From: Bacteroidota bacterium
Lineage (GTDB): Bacteria; Bacteroidota; Ignavibacteria; UBA10030; UBA8401
Reading direction: 5' to 3'
Assembly (NCBI GenBank): GCA_020052095.1
Contig: JAGVPT010000159.1
Location: 1 to 53,610, forward strand
Length of the DNA stretch: 53,610 bases
Under the pieces are notes generated by a model. That model was not told the DNA's origin, searched no databases, and saw nothing but the letters and a program-made list of their open reading frames with translations. This document shows positions 1-7,199 of the stretch, piece after piece. Each line of letters opens with the position of its first letter. The first letter of the stretch is position 1. Position numbers and translations under genes: made by a program.

Positions 1-7
1 AGTCTGC

Positions 8-89
8 TCTAAAAAGGCATTTTTGAGAAAATAATTGTCCAATTTAAACTGGATTCGATATCTAAAAATTGAAATTAGACCTTTTTAGA
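8..89. repeat. 10-bp inverted repeat at window start
   Basis: TCTAAAAAGG at 8-17 is the exact reverse complement of CCTTTTTAGA at 80-89. The AT-rich stretch between the arms holds no gene. It lies just past the stop of thyA (minus strand) and could form a hairpin in that transcript, but there is no clean U-tract, so a terminator role is not claimed. Confidence 0.4.
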
Positions 90-116
90 TTCGACTCAAT
101 CTTGTAATCCTGTAAT

Positions 117-929
117 TCAAACGGCTACCTCAAACCGGATCGGCTCATCACATTCATAGCCGAGTAACGTCAAGTCTTCGAATTGCAGCTGGTCGAGCGG
201 TTTTTTTGCGATGAGAAGTTTCGGGCGGGACTTCGGCGAACGCTTCAGTTGTTCTTTCAATCCGTCAATATGGTTCACATAAATATGAGCATCGACAATC
301 GTATGGCTGAAGTAACCGACCTCGAGTCCGACTTCCTGCGCAATCGCTTGAGTCAGGAGAGAGTATGCCGCGATGTTGAATGGAATGCCAAGCGCGATAT
401 CTCCTGAACGCTGCGTAAGATGGCAATTCAATTTGTTCTCCATTACGTTGAACACAAACGAGTAGTGGCACGGCGGCAGTTTGCTGTGCAACGCGTTTCC
501 CGGCTCCCACGCACTTACCACCATGCGGCGGGAATTCGGAGTCGTTTTCAAGAGATGAATCACTTCGGCTATTTGGTCTACTTCTTTCACTTCGTACTTT
601 CCGGTAGCCGGATTCAATTGCGCACTGGGGAATCGGCGCCAATAGCGGCCGTACGCTGTTTCGAGATTTCCGTTCTCGTCTGCCCAGGCGTCCCAGATCT
701 TTGTGTGTGTGCGAAGATTTCTGATGTGATCGTCACCTGAGATATACCAAAGCATTTCGTAGAAGAGAGACTTTGTCTGCATTTTCTTCGTCGTCAACAA
801 CGGATAACCTTCACTCAGATCGATCGTGTAATGCTCGGCAAAACATGTGAGCGTGTCTACTCCCGTCCGATTTTTCTTCAACACACCTTTGGACAGAACG
901 CGGTCGACAAGGTCAAGATATTCTCTCAT
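117..929 (-). CDS. thyA: Thymidylate synthase
   Basis: Makes dTMP from dUMP using 5,10-methylene-tetrahydrofolate, in the cytoplasm. The 270-residue product is close to the usual ThyA length of about 264. The catalytic cysteine is in LPPCHYSFVF (Cys154), and the dUMP-binding block QRSGDIALGIPFN follows. Other family landmarks are KNRTGVDTLT near the N-terminus and NSRRMVVSAWEP before the cysteine. The frame stays open 13 codons upstream, but the start MREYLDLVDRVL is chosen because it matches the family N-terminus and has GGAG five to six bases before the ATG. No dihydrofolate reductase gene, the common partner, is adjacent. The next gene upstream is unrelated, so thyA is probably transcribed alone. 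Confidence 0.97.
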   Translation of the reverse strand: MREYLDLVDRVLSKGVLKKNRTGVDTLTCFAEHYTIDLSEGYPLLTTKKMQTKSLFYEMLWYISGDDHIRNLRTHTKIWDAWADENGNLETAYGRYWRRFPSAQLNPATGKYEVKEVDQIAEVIHLLKTTPNSRRMVVSAWEPGNALHSKLPPCHYSFVFNVMENKLNCHLTQRSGDIALGIPFNIAAYSLLTQAIAQEVGLEVGYFSHTIVDAHIYVNHIDGLKEQLKRSPKSRPKLLIAKKPLDQLQFEDLTLLGYECDEPIRFEVAV

Positions 930-994
930 TACTTCTCCGAGTTGTAACAACACGCTGTAATTGCACAATCATAGATACTTTCCCCTTGAAAATC

Positions 995-1021
995 AAGCTC
1001 CGCCCGTCGACGGAGCTTTTG
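995..1021 (-). terminator. Probable intrinsic terminator after the 1042-1464 gene
   Basis: AAGCTCCG (995-1002) and CGGAGCTT (1011-1018) form an 8-bp stem with an 8-nt loop, 24 nt beyond the minus-strand stop at 1042. Read on the minus strand the stem is followed by GATTTTC, a weak U-tract. Read on the plus strand it is followed by TTG. The better fit is termination of the minus-strand gene. Confidence 0.5.
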
Positions 1022-1041
1022 TCAGCATCGTCACCGTAGGA

Positions 1042-1464
1042 TCAGTCGGGAAGAAAATTCATCAATCTCTCATAGAGATCGTGGACGGCGAGGTACGATT
1101 TCTTGAGCTCTGCATCCGTGCCGCTTTTCGCATCGCCCTTGTACTTCACAAGTGCATCTGAGAAGCTCTGCAATGTTCTCTCATACTCGGCCGTTTTCTC
1201 GATGTCTTTCGGAATTCCAAGATTCACGATCGCCTCCCCCTTCTCAACAAGCAATTTTGACTTCTCGCGGATCTTCTTAAAATCCTTAGCCGGAAGAGCT
1301 TTGTGCTGCAACGGCCGAAGCACACTATGGAAGGCTTCAAATTCCGCCTTGCCGAATTCCATTTTTATTTCCTTTTTTTCCATCTTTTGTTCTTCCTGAG
1401 CAGTAAGGATAAATGAATAGCTGAACAGCAATACGAGACCAAACATCCAGGCCATCTTTTTCAT
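1042..1464 (-). CDS. Small secreted helical protein of unknown function
   Basis: No family is recognised. The 140-residue product starts with a classic signal peptide: MKKM, a hydrophobic core to about residue 20, then a likely cut after LTAQ. The mature part is charged and predicted all-helical (KKEIKMEFGKAEFEAFHSV, repeated Leu/Lys/Glu heptads), with no cysteine and hence no haem-binding CxxCH. It is probably a small periplasmic helical bundle. The start has AAGGAGAAG a few bases upstream. A probable terminator follows at 995-1021. If the frame slip in the neighbouring YVTN remnant is corrected, that gene ends 44 nt before this one, so the two were probably once co-transcribed. Confidence 0.7.
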   Translation of the reverse strand: MKKMAWMFGLVLLFSYSFILTAQEEQKMEKKEIKMEFGKAEFEAFHSVLRPLQHKALPAKDFKKIREKSKLLVEKGEAIVNLGIPKDIEKTAEYERTLQSFSDALVKYKGDAKSGTDAELKKSYLAVHDLYERLMNFLPD

Positions 1465-1481
1465 AGACTTCTCCTTTTTCC

Positions 1482-1509
1482 GATTGATGATTGATGATTG
1501 TTTATTGTT
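1482..1509. repeat. Short heptamer array (4 units)
   Basis: GATTGAT, GATTGAT, GATTGTT and TATTGTT follow each other without a break between the small secreted gene and the YVTN remnant. This is a minor example of the 7-nt periodic arrays seen across the window. Confidence 0.6.
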
Positions 1510-2000
1510 AGTGCGTTACAGCCACTCCCGCTGCAAAAATTCCCAACTTCCAGTTCCCGAATTACAGGGTTCGTTGAGATATCAATAATTGCGACAGTCC
1601 CAGTTCTGTTCCCCCCAGCAGTCGGATGGTGCGGCTTGTCGGATCCATCCAGATTTTCGCAAGATACAGAGGCGTACATCCCGTCCCGCGAAATAGCCAC
1701 TCCGTGCGGCTCCACACCGACGTTCAGTATCGTCGTCACCACCGCGTGGTCGGATGTTCGAATCACTGAGACCGAATTTGAATTCCGATTTGCAACGTAG
1801 ATGAAGTTTCTATCCGGCGTCATATCAAGGATGAGGGGCCGCTGTCCGACTTTGATTGAATCTAGAACCTTCAACGAAGTCGGATTAATCACTCGCACTT
1901 CATTCGAAGCCGCGCAAGTCACAAACGCGAATCTGCTATCCAAAGAAACCACAGATTGATATGGCTGGAATTTCGGTGCGGAATTCGGAAATGATTGAAA
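1508..2000 (-). pseudogene. Remnant of a YVTN-type beta-propeller protein, truncated and frameshifted
   Basis: The translation carries YVTN-type repeats: VRVINPTSLKVLDSIKVGQRP, then FIYVANRNSNSVSVIRTSDH, then GVAISRDGMYASVSCE. Proteins of this family are usually 300 residues or more and secreted. Here coherent sequence begins at about 2000, directly after an in-frame TAA (2001-2003), and has no signal peptide, so the 5' half is missing. Near the 3' end the current frame runs into unlikely sequence (NFCSGSGCNAL) and overlaps the next gene. Removing one base from the A5 run at 1535-1539 restores the expected ending VGNFAAGVAVTH with a stop at 1508-1510. Both defects argue for a dead gene, although a base-calling error in the homopolymer could explain the second one. 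Confidence 0.7.
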
Positions 2001-2047
2001 TTAATATACATAAAGAGGTCTTTGTGCGCAAATTGACCCGCGATGGT

Positions 2048-2096
2048 AGTGATGCCATCACTCTGTGCGGCTTAGACAAGAAAGTCATGGCATCAC
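2048..2096. repeat. Degenerate short copy of the 82-nt inverted-repeat element
   Basis: AGTGATGCCAT at the left and AAAGTCATGGCATCAC at the right match the ends of the two 82-nt elements at 35532 and 47748, but the interior is reduced. The copy is only 49 nt and its left end is altered to AGTGATGCCATCACT, itself a small palindrome. It lies about 45 nt upstream of the point where the YVTN remnant is truncated. Confidence 0.6.
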
Positions 2097-2261
2097 AGCC
2101 CCTACAGAGTGCACTTCCATTTGTTTGGATTGTTTGCCCTTTCGAGCTTTTTGCCGTATCTTTTTCGGAGACACAAGAATTCTGTCGAGCTTCACTGCGA
2201 AATCCCGTGCCATGGGATTCTGAAAAGAACAAACCGAATTATCTGCAAGAAAGTGACCATC

Positions 2262-3404
2262 ATGGCTGACAACGAAAACCTTATCCAATCATTGCAGACG
2301 AGCTGGAAAAAAGAAAAAGCCGGCGCGGAAACGTATCGCGCGCTCGCATCGCGAGAGACGGACGAGAAACAGAGATCAATTCTCCTGAAACTCGCCGAGG
2401 CTGAAGATCTCCATGCCAAAAAATGGGAAGCACGGCTGAAAGATCTCGGCGCTGCGGCACCAGCAAGAATCGAGTCTTCATTTGAGAAAATGCGCCGTTG
2501 GCTCCTAGTGCGCAGCGGAACGGCGAATGCGGTGCAACGCCTGGAGGAACAGGAAGATCGTGACACGGATCGGTACGAGGCGGAAGCAACGCTCGCAACG
2601 AGTCCGGACGACAAGGCAGCGATGAACGAAATCAAAAAGGAAGAAAAGGTTCACGCAAAGGTCCTGCAATCGATGAATAGCAACGAGCACCCGCAGGCAA
2701 GACTGGATTCGATCTTCAAACGCGAAAAGTGGCACGCCGGACATTCGGGAGGATGGATTGGCCAGGCCGTCTACGGGGCAAACGACGGACTCGGCGCAGT
2801 CTTCGGAATTGTTACCGGGATGGCGGGCTACTCCGGCGGAAGCCATGTTGTCTGGGTCGCGGGAGTCGCCGGTACACTTGCGAGTGCACTTTCGATGGGA
2901 TCGGGCGCATATCTTTCGAGGAAATCTGAACGGGAAGTCTACGAAGCAGAGTTAGAACGAGAGCGAAAAGAAATCGAAGAAAATCCCGAAGAAGAAAAGC
3001 AGGAATTGGAATTGTTTTATCAGTTGAAAGGGTTTACCGCGACCGAAGCATCCATGATGGCGCAACGATTAACCGAAAACCCGGATCAGTTCTTGAAAAC
3101 GCTCGCCCACGAAGAATTGGGACTCTCATCATCTTCATTCCCCAATCCCGTGAAGGAAGCATTCTCCGCCACAGCCGCAACAGCCGTCGGAGGAATCATC
3201 CCCGTGATCCCCTTCATCTTCTATTCCGGTACATTGGCAATCGTACTCAGTCTTGTCATTAGCACGATTGCGCATTTTTTGGTCGGCGTGTTGAAGACAA
3301 TCGTCACCGGGCGAAGTTGGTGGCGCAGCGGGATGGAAATGACGTTGGTGGGATTGCTCACGGCAGCTATCGCATACGCCGTCGGCATGTTTCTGAGTCC
3401 TTAG
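2262..3404 (+). CDS. Ferritin-like domain fused to a VIT1/CCC1 transporter
   Basis: Probable inner-membrane iron/manganese transporter of 380 residues, built like the MbfA proteins. The N-terminal 150 residues resemble rubrerythrin, with paired E-x-x-H motifs (AEAEDLHAKKW and KKEEKVHAKVL) expected to hold a di-iron site. The C-terminal part is a VIT1/CCC1 domain: the segment VYGANDGLGAVFGIVTGMAG, four to five membrane helices, and a long Glu-rich cytoplasmic stretch (ERERKEIEENPEEEKQELEL) where the family binds metal. The frame is open 51 codons upstream, but the ATG at 2262 (MADNENLIQSL) begins the recognisable domain. The ribosome site is weak. The last two sense codons and the stop fall within a heptamer array. 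The likely role is moving excess ferrous iron out of the cytoplasm. Confidence 0.88.
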   Translation: MADNENLIQSLQTSWKKEKAGAETYRALASRETDEKQRSILLKLAEAEDLHAKKWEARLKDLGAAAPARIESSFEKMRRWLLVRSGTANAVQRLEEQEDRDTDRYEAEATLATSPDDKAAMNEIKKEEKVHAKVLQSMNSNEHPQARLDSIFKREKWHAGHSGGWIGQAVYGANDGLGAVFGIVTGMAGYSGGSHVVWVAGVAGTLASALSMGSGAYLSRKSEREVYEAELERERKEIEENPEEEKQELELFYQLKGFTATEASMMAQRLTENPDQFLKTLAHEELGLSSSSFPNPVKEAFSATAATAVGGIIPVIPFIFYSGTLAIVLSLVISTIAHFLVGVLKTIVTGRSWWRSGMEMTLVGLLTAAIAYAVGMFLSP

Positions 3405-3493
3405 TCCTTGGTCCTTGGTCCTTGGTCCTGGGTCCTGGGTCCTGAGTCCTGAGTTCCTAATTCTTAATTCATAATTCTTAATTCATAATTCAA
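3396..3493. repeat. Heptamer array of 14 units filling a whole gene gap
   Basis: Fourteen consecutive 7-mers drift from AGTCCTT through GGTCCTT, GGTCCTG and AGTCCTG to AATTCTT, AATTCAT and AATTCAA without losing phase. The array begins in the last codons of the iron transporter (AGT CCT TAG) and ends one base before the ATG of the thiolase at 3495. No Shine-Dalgarno sequence is left in the gap. Confidence 0.9.
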
Positions 3494-3494
3494 C

Positions 3495-4697
3495 ATGCCT
3501 CGTCAGCACAACGCAGTCATCGTCGACGCTCTCCGCACTCCCGTCGGAAAATACGGCGGAGCTCTCAAAGACGTTCGCGTCGATGACATGAGCGCACTCA
3601 TCCTTCGCACTTTGGTTGAGCGAACGAAACTTGACCCGGCACTTATCGAAGATGTTTTTTGGGGATGCGCCAATCAAGCGGGTGAAGACAACCGCAACCT
3701 CGCACGTATGGCTGCCTTACTCGCGGGATTTCCGCAGTCGGTCCCCGGCACAACAATCAATCGGTTGTGCGGCTCTTCTCTCGAAGCTATCATCCAGGGC
3801 GCACGAGCGATCTGGTCCGGAGAGAACCAGGTTGTCATCGCCGGCGGTGCCGAAAGTATGACCCGGGCGCCGTACGTATTTTCAAAGAACGTCTCCGGCA
3901 GTGCGTTGCACGGAAATCTCACGGCATACGACACCTCACTCGGCTGGCGATTTCCTAATCCGAAAATGGAGAAGATCATTCCCCTCGAGAGCATGGGCGA
4001 AACAGCGGAAAATGTTGCAGAAAAATATTTGGTGAAGAGGAGCGATCAGGATGAATTCGCTCTGAATAGTCATCGAAAGGCTGTTGCCGCACGGAGTAGA
4101 CTCGCTGAAGAAATAGTCACCGTGGAAGTCCCAACGAAAAACGGCTCCATAAAAATCTCTGCCGATGAAGGGCCGCGTGAAGACACTTCTATAGAAAGAC
4201 TCTCCAAGCTCAAGCCCGCATTCAGAGAAAACGGATCGGTTACGGCTGGTAATTCGTCGTCGTTGAACGATGGCGCTGCGGGACTCATCATGATGTCGGA
4301 AGAAAAGGCGAATGCTTTCGGATTGAAACCGCTCGCGAGAATAATTTCGAGCGGAGTCGCCGGAGTTGACCCGCGATGTATGGGCATCGGTCCGGTCCCG
4401 GCCACTCAAAAGGCGCTTCAGAAAGCGAATATCAAGACAAGCGATATCGGATTGATTGAACTGAACGAAGCATTCGCCGCCCAGTCGATCGCTGTCATTC
4501 GAGAATTGAAATTGGATGGCTCACTTGTCAACGTGAACGGAGGCGCAATCGCACTCGGGCATCCCCTCGGATGCAGCGGCGCGCGGATCATGACAACGCT
4601 CGTTCACGAAATGCGCCGCCGCGACGTTCGCTTCGGACTTGCAACGATGTGCATCGGAGTGGGACAAGGAATTGCGGTTGTCGTGGAGAAGGGGTGA
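3495..4697 (+). CDS. Thiolase (acetyl-CoA C-acyltransferase)
   Basis: Cleaves a 3-ketoacyl-CoA with CoA, or condenses two acyl-CoAs in reverse. Length (400) and architecture are standard. The nucleophile is Cys92 in TINRLCGSS. His356 is in GGAIALGHPLGCSGAR and the C-terminal base is Cys386 in CIGVGQGIA. The stretch WGCANQAGEDNRNLARMA resembles beta-ketoadipyl-CoA thiolases (PcaF/PaaJ), but FadA-type degradative thiolases share it, so the substrate is open. An aldehyde dehydrogenase follows on the same strand beyond a 430-nt gap. No acyl-CoA dehydrogenase or hydratase is nearby, so no complete beta-oxidation cluster is present. The gap before it is entirely heptamer array, leaving no obvious ribosome site. 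Confidence 0.93.
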   Translation: MPRQHNAVIVDALRTPVGKYGGALKDVRVDDMSALILRTLVERTKLDPALIEDVFWGCANQAGEDNRNLARMAALLAGFPQSVPGTTINRLCGSSLEAIIQGARAIWSGENQVVIAGGAESMTRAPYVFSKNVSGSALHGNLTAYDTSLGWRFPNPKMEKIIPLESMGETAENVAEKYLVKRSDQDEFALNSHRKAVAARSRLAEEIVTVEVPTKNGSIKISADEGPREDTSIERLSKLKPAFRENGSVTAGNSSSLNDGAAGLIMMSEEKANAFGLKPLARIISSGVAGVDPRCMGIGPVPATQKALQKANIKTSDIGLIELNEAFAAQSIAVIRELKLDGSLVNVNGGAIALGHPLGCSGARIMTTLVHEMRRRDVRFGLATMCIGVGQGIAVVVEKG

Positions 4698-4703
4698 GGT
4701 TGG

Positions 4704-4745
4704 AAGGATGAATTAGGAATTAAGAATTATGAAGGGGGAAGCATG
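4704..4745. repeat. Heptamer array, left arm around the S23/IVP remnant
   Basis: AAGGATG, AATTAGG, AATTAAG, AATTATG, AAGGGGG and AAGCATG follow the thiolase stop. Bases 4708-4728 are complementary to 5095-5115 with a single mismatch, so this array and the one at 5095 can pair across the intervening gene remnant. Confidence 0.8.
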
Positions 4746-4756
4746 AGGGGGGGGAA

Positions 4757-5103
4757 GTGGAAAATCTGGTATCGCGAACGAAGAAATTTGCGCTACGGGT
4801 AATTCGATTATACAGTTCGTTGCCAAAACAGACTCTTGCACAAGTTCTTGGCAAGCAGGTATTGAGATCGGGAACCTCGGTTGGCGCGAACTACGAGAAG
4901 CATTCCGGGCGCATTCGTCAGCAAAATTTGTAGCCAAGATGGGAGATTGCGTGAAGGAATTGGAGGAGACTTCTTATTGGTTTGAGCTTCTCCTTGACAC
5001 AAATCTAATAACGACCGAGAGGCTGCATCCATTGCAGGATGAATGCAATCAATTGCTCTCAATCTTCGTGTCCATCATCAAACGCAAGAAAAGAAATTCA
5101 TAA
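4757..5103 (+). pseudogene. S23/IVP-type four-helix bundle gene, frameshifted
   Basis: Read in two frames this region encodes a 115-residue protein of the 23S rRNA-intervening-sequence (S23, four-helix bundle) family. The first frame gives VENLVSRTKKFALRVIRLY and then VLRSGTSVGANY. After the codons for NY at about 4892 one base is missing, and the next frame continues EAFRAHSSAKFVAKMGD and CVKELEETSYWFELLLDT to the stop at 5101-5103. SGTSVGANYREA and the TRYW-like ETSYWFELL are family hallmarks. The total length of 347 nt is one short of 116 codons, as a single deletion would give. The GTG start is uncertain; an ATG at 4743 is out of frame across a run of eight G. The gene is enclosed by complementary heptamer arms. 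Confidence 0.82.
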
Positions 5104-5122
5104 TTCCTAATTCATGATTCTT
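5095..5122. repeat. Heptamer array, right arm, before the aldehyde dehydrogenase
   Basis: AATTCAT, AATTCCT, AATTCAT and GATTCTT include the stop codon of the S23/IVP remnant and end four bases before the ATG at 5127. It pairs with the arm at 4708-4728. Confidence 0.8.
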
Positions 5123-5126
5123 CCTT

Positions 5127-6629
5127 ATGAAAGAATACGCCCTTTACATCAACGGCTCCTTCGTCGACTCCGACACGCTCCAGTCCTTCGCCTCCCTCAA
5201 CCCGTACAACCAGGAGACAGTCGCGCGAATAGCGCGCGCCGGCGTCGCCGATACGCAAAACGCGATTCGCGCGGCACGCAAAGCATTCGACGATGGTCCG
5301 TGGCCGCGAATGCCCCTCACCGAACGAGCCGCGTTCCTGAAAGCCATTTCAGACAAGATCAACGAACGGGCGAAGGAGTTGATTGCGCTGGAGGTGGACG
5401 ATTCCGGCTCGACACTCCGCAAAGCGAAGGAAGATATTTTCCTGAGTGCGCGGTGCATGAATTATTTTTCAAAGCTGGCAGCGAACGAGCTGACCGAGAA
5501 TATCGAGGGACTGTCTAAGCCCGGCTTCTCCCAGAATTTGATTGTGCACGAGCCGATCGGAGTGGTTGCCGCGATTATTCCCTGGAATTTCCCGCTGAAG
5601 ATGGCGGTGTGGAAACTCGGTCCTGCACTCGCTGCGGGGAACACGATTGTGCTGAAACCATCCGAACTGACGCCGTGCACCGCAATGGAACTGGCAAAGA
5701 TCTGCCACGAAGTTGGAATTCCGAAGGGAGTCGTGAATATCATCCCCGGATTTGGGGAAGATGTCGGGGAAGAGCTGGCGAAAAATCCGATGGTGGATAA
5801 AGTTTCTTTCACGGGTTCGACAGTCGTTGGCCGGCGGGTTATGTCGCTTGCTTCCTCTTCGCTCAAGAAATGCACTCTTGAATGTGGTGGCAAATCGGCT
5901 AACATTGTCCTGGACGACGCCGATTTGAATCTCGCGATAGACGGCGCGATGTACGCGATCTTTTATCATGCGGGACAATGCTGTGAAGCCGGAAGCCGGC
6001 TTCTCCTACCGGAAACAATTCACGACGATTTTGTCGGGAAGCTTGTTGCGAAAACTGCAAAAATAAAACTCGGCGATCCTAAACTAGAAACCACCGATAT
6101 GGGACCGGTGATTTCGAAGAAACAACAGGATAGGATTCTCGGATATATAGCTAAAGGAAAATCAGAAAACGGAACGCTGTCGTCGGGCGGCGGGATCCCC
6201 TCCTCCCTTGAATTGAAAAACGGATTCTTCGTAGAGCCGACGATCTTCACAAACGTTGAGAACAAATCGACGATCGCGCAGGAGGAAATTTTCGGTCCCG
6301 TCCTCTCTGTGATCAAATATAAAACGACAGTCGACGCTGTCCGGATTGCAAACGATTCAACGTACGGACTCGGCGCCGGCGTTTGGTCATCGGACAAAGT
6401 AAAAGCACTGAGCATCGCCAGACGGTTACGAGCAGGAACGGTTTGGATCAACGAATGGCACTTGATTTCCGAAAAAGCGCCGTTCGGCGGATATAAACAG
6501 AGCGGCGTCGGCCGCGAGTTTGGTGTGGATGGACTGAAGGAGTACACCGAGACAAAGCACCTCCACATCGACGAAGTCGGCTCGCGCGAAAAGAAATTCT
6601 GGTACGACACGGTTGTGCCGAAAGAGTGA
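5127..6629 (+). CDS. NAD(P)-dependent aldehyde dehydrogenase
   Basis: Oxidises an aldehyde to the acid. The 500-residue product has the complete family signature: the oxyanion-site Asn154 in IPWNFP, KPSELTP for coenzyme binding, the FTGST turn (228-232), the general base Glu252 in LECGGKS and the nucleophile Cys286 in GQCCEAGSR. The closing segment (INEWHLISEKAPFGGYKQSG) matches betaine-aldehyde and broad-specificity dehydrogenases. The usual INxYHxxxxxxPxGG pattern is altered to INEWHLISEKAPFGG, which may affect the substrate pocket, so the substrate is not assigned. The gap to the thiolase is occupied by the S23/IVP remnant and heptamers. Confidence 0.94.
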   Translation: MKEYALYINGSFVDSDTLQSFASLNPYNQETVARIARAGVADTQNAIRAARKAFDDGPWPRMPLTERAAFLKAISDKINERAKELIALEVDDSGSTLRKAKEDIFLSARCMNYFSKLAANELTENIEGLSKPGFSQNLIVHEPIGVVAAIIPWNFPLKMAVWKLGPALAAGNTIVLKPSELTPCTAMELAKICHEVGIPKGVVNIIPGFGEDVGEELAKNPMVDKVSFTGSTVVGRRVMSLASSSLKKCTLECGGKSANIVLDDADLNLAIDGAMYAIFYHAGQCCEAGSRLLLPETIHDDFVGKLVAKTAKIKLGDPKLETTDMGPVISKKQQDRILGYIAKGKSENGTLSSGGGIPSSLELKNGFFVEPTIFTNVENKSTIAQEEIFGPVLSVIKYKTTVDAVRIANDSTYGLGAGVWSSDKVKALSIARRLRAGTVWINEWHLISEKAPFGGYKQSGVGREFGVDGLKEYTETKHLHIDEVGSREKKFWYDTVVPKE

Positions 6630-6644
6630 CGCTGCGGGGGAATC

Positions 6645-6782
6645 ATGGAGTATGCAGTATGGAGTAGGAAGTAAGCTGTGAGACAAAAGAAATAAATTCG
6701 TAATCACGTTTCACGTCTCAATGCTAGATCTCGACTTAAAACTCAAAACTTTTCACTTTTAACTTTCAACTCTCACCACTTA
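6645..6782. repeat. Heptamer arrays filling the gap before the YbjQ-like gene
   Basis: ATGGAGT, ATGCAGT, ATGGAGT, AGGAAGT and AAGCTGT (6645-6679) are followed by looser 7-nt words. A second clear run, ACTTAAA, ACTCAAA, ACTTTTC, ACTTTTA, ACTTTCA and ACTCTCA, occupies 6734-6775. The two runs use different base words but the same period. Confidence 0.8.
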
Positions 6783-6794
6783 CGCGGAGCAACC

Positions 6795-7124
6795 ATGGAC
6801 CACACACTTGTCACAACAAACTTCCAACTCGACGGATACAAGATCACAAAAAACCTCGGCGTCGTTCGGGGGATCGTCGTTCGTTCGCGATCGTTGATCG
6901 GCAATATCGGAGCTGGATTTCAAATCCTCTTCGGTGGAAATATCACCCTCTATACGAATTTGTGCGAGCAAACACGTCGCGATGCGTTCGAGGTGATGAT
7001 CCAACATGCCGCGCAACTCGGCGCAAATTCCGTCATAGGCTTCCGTTACGACGCTACAGAGATTATGGCCGGCGTAAGTGAAGTGCTCGCCTATGGAACG
7101 GCGTGTGTAGTGGAAAAAGTGTAA
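6795..7124 (+). CDS. YbjQ/UPF0145 family protein
   Basis: A 109-residue cytoplasmic protein of the YbjQ (UPF0145) family, often annotated as a putative heavy-metal-binding protein and thought to assemble as a pentamer. The family landmarks are clear: VTTNFQLDGYKITKNLGVVRG at the start, RDAFEVMIQHAAQLGANSVIGFRYD in the middle and VLAYGTACVVEKV at the end. GCGGAG lies ten or more bases before the ATG. The biochemical role of the family is not established and the neighbours do not help. Confidence 0.9.
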   Translation: MDHTLVTTNFQLDGYKITKNLGVVRGIVVRSRSLIGNIGAGFQILFGGNITLYTNLCEQTRRDAFEVMIQHAAQLGANSVIGFRYDATEIMAGVSEVLAYGTACVVEKV

Positions 7125-7199
7125 TAAAGTTGTTATTTTAGATGTAGTTTTTCACTTTCAGAATAAGCTGCTTTTTCTCTTCCGCTGAAAGGGGGCTGT

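Noticed and set aside
4757-5103. Diversity-generating retroelement, because Avd proteins share the S23 four-helix fold
   Set aside because: No reverse transcriptase, template repeat or variable repeat is seen nearby, and the protein matches the intervening-sequence group better.
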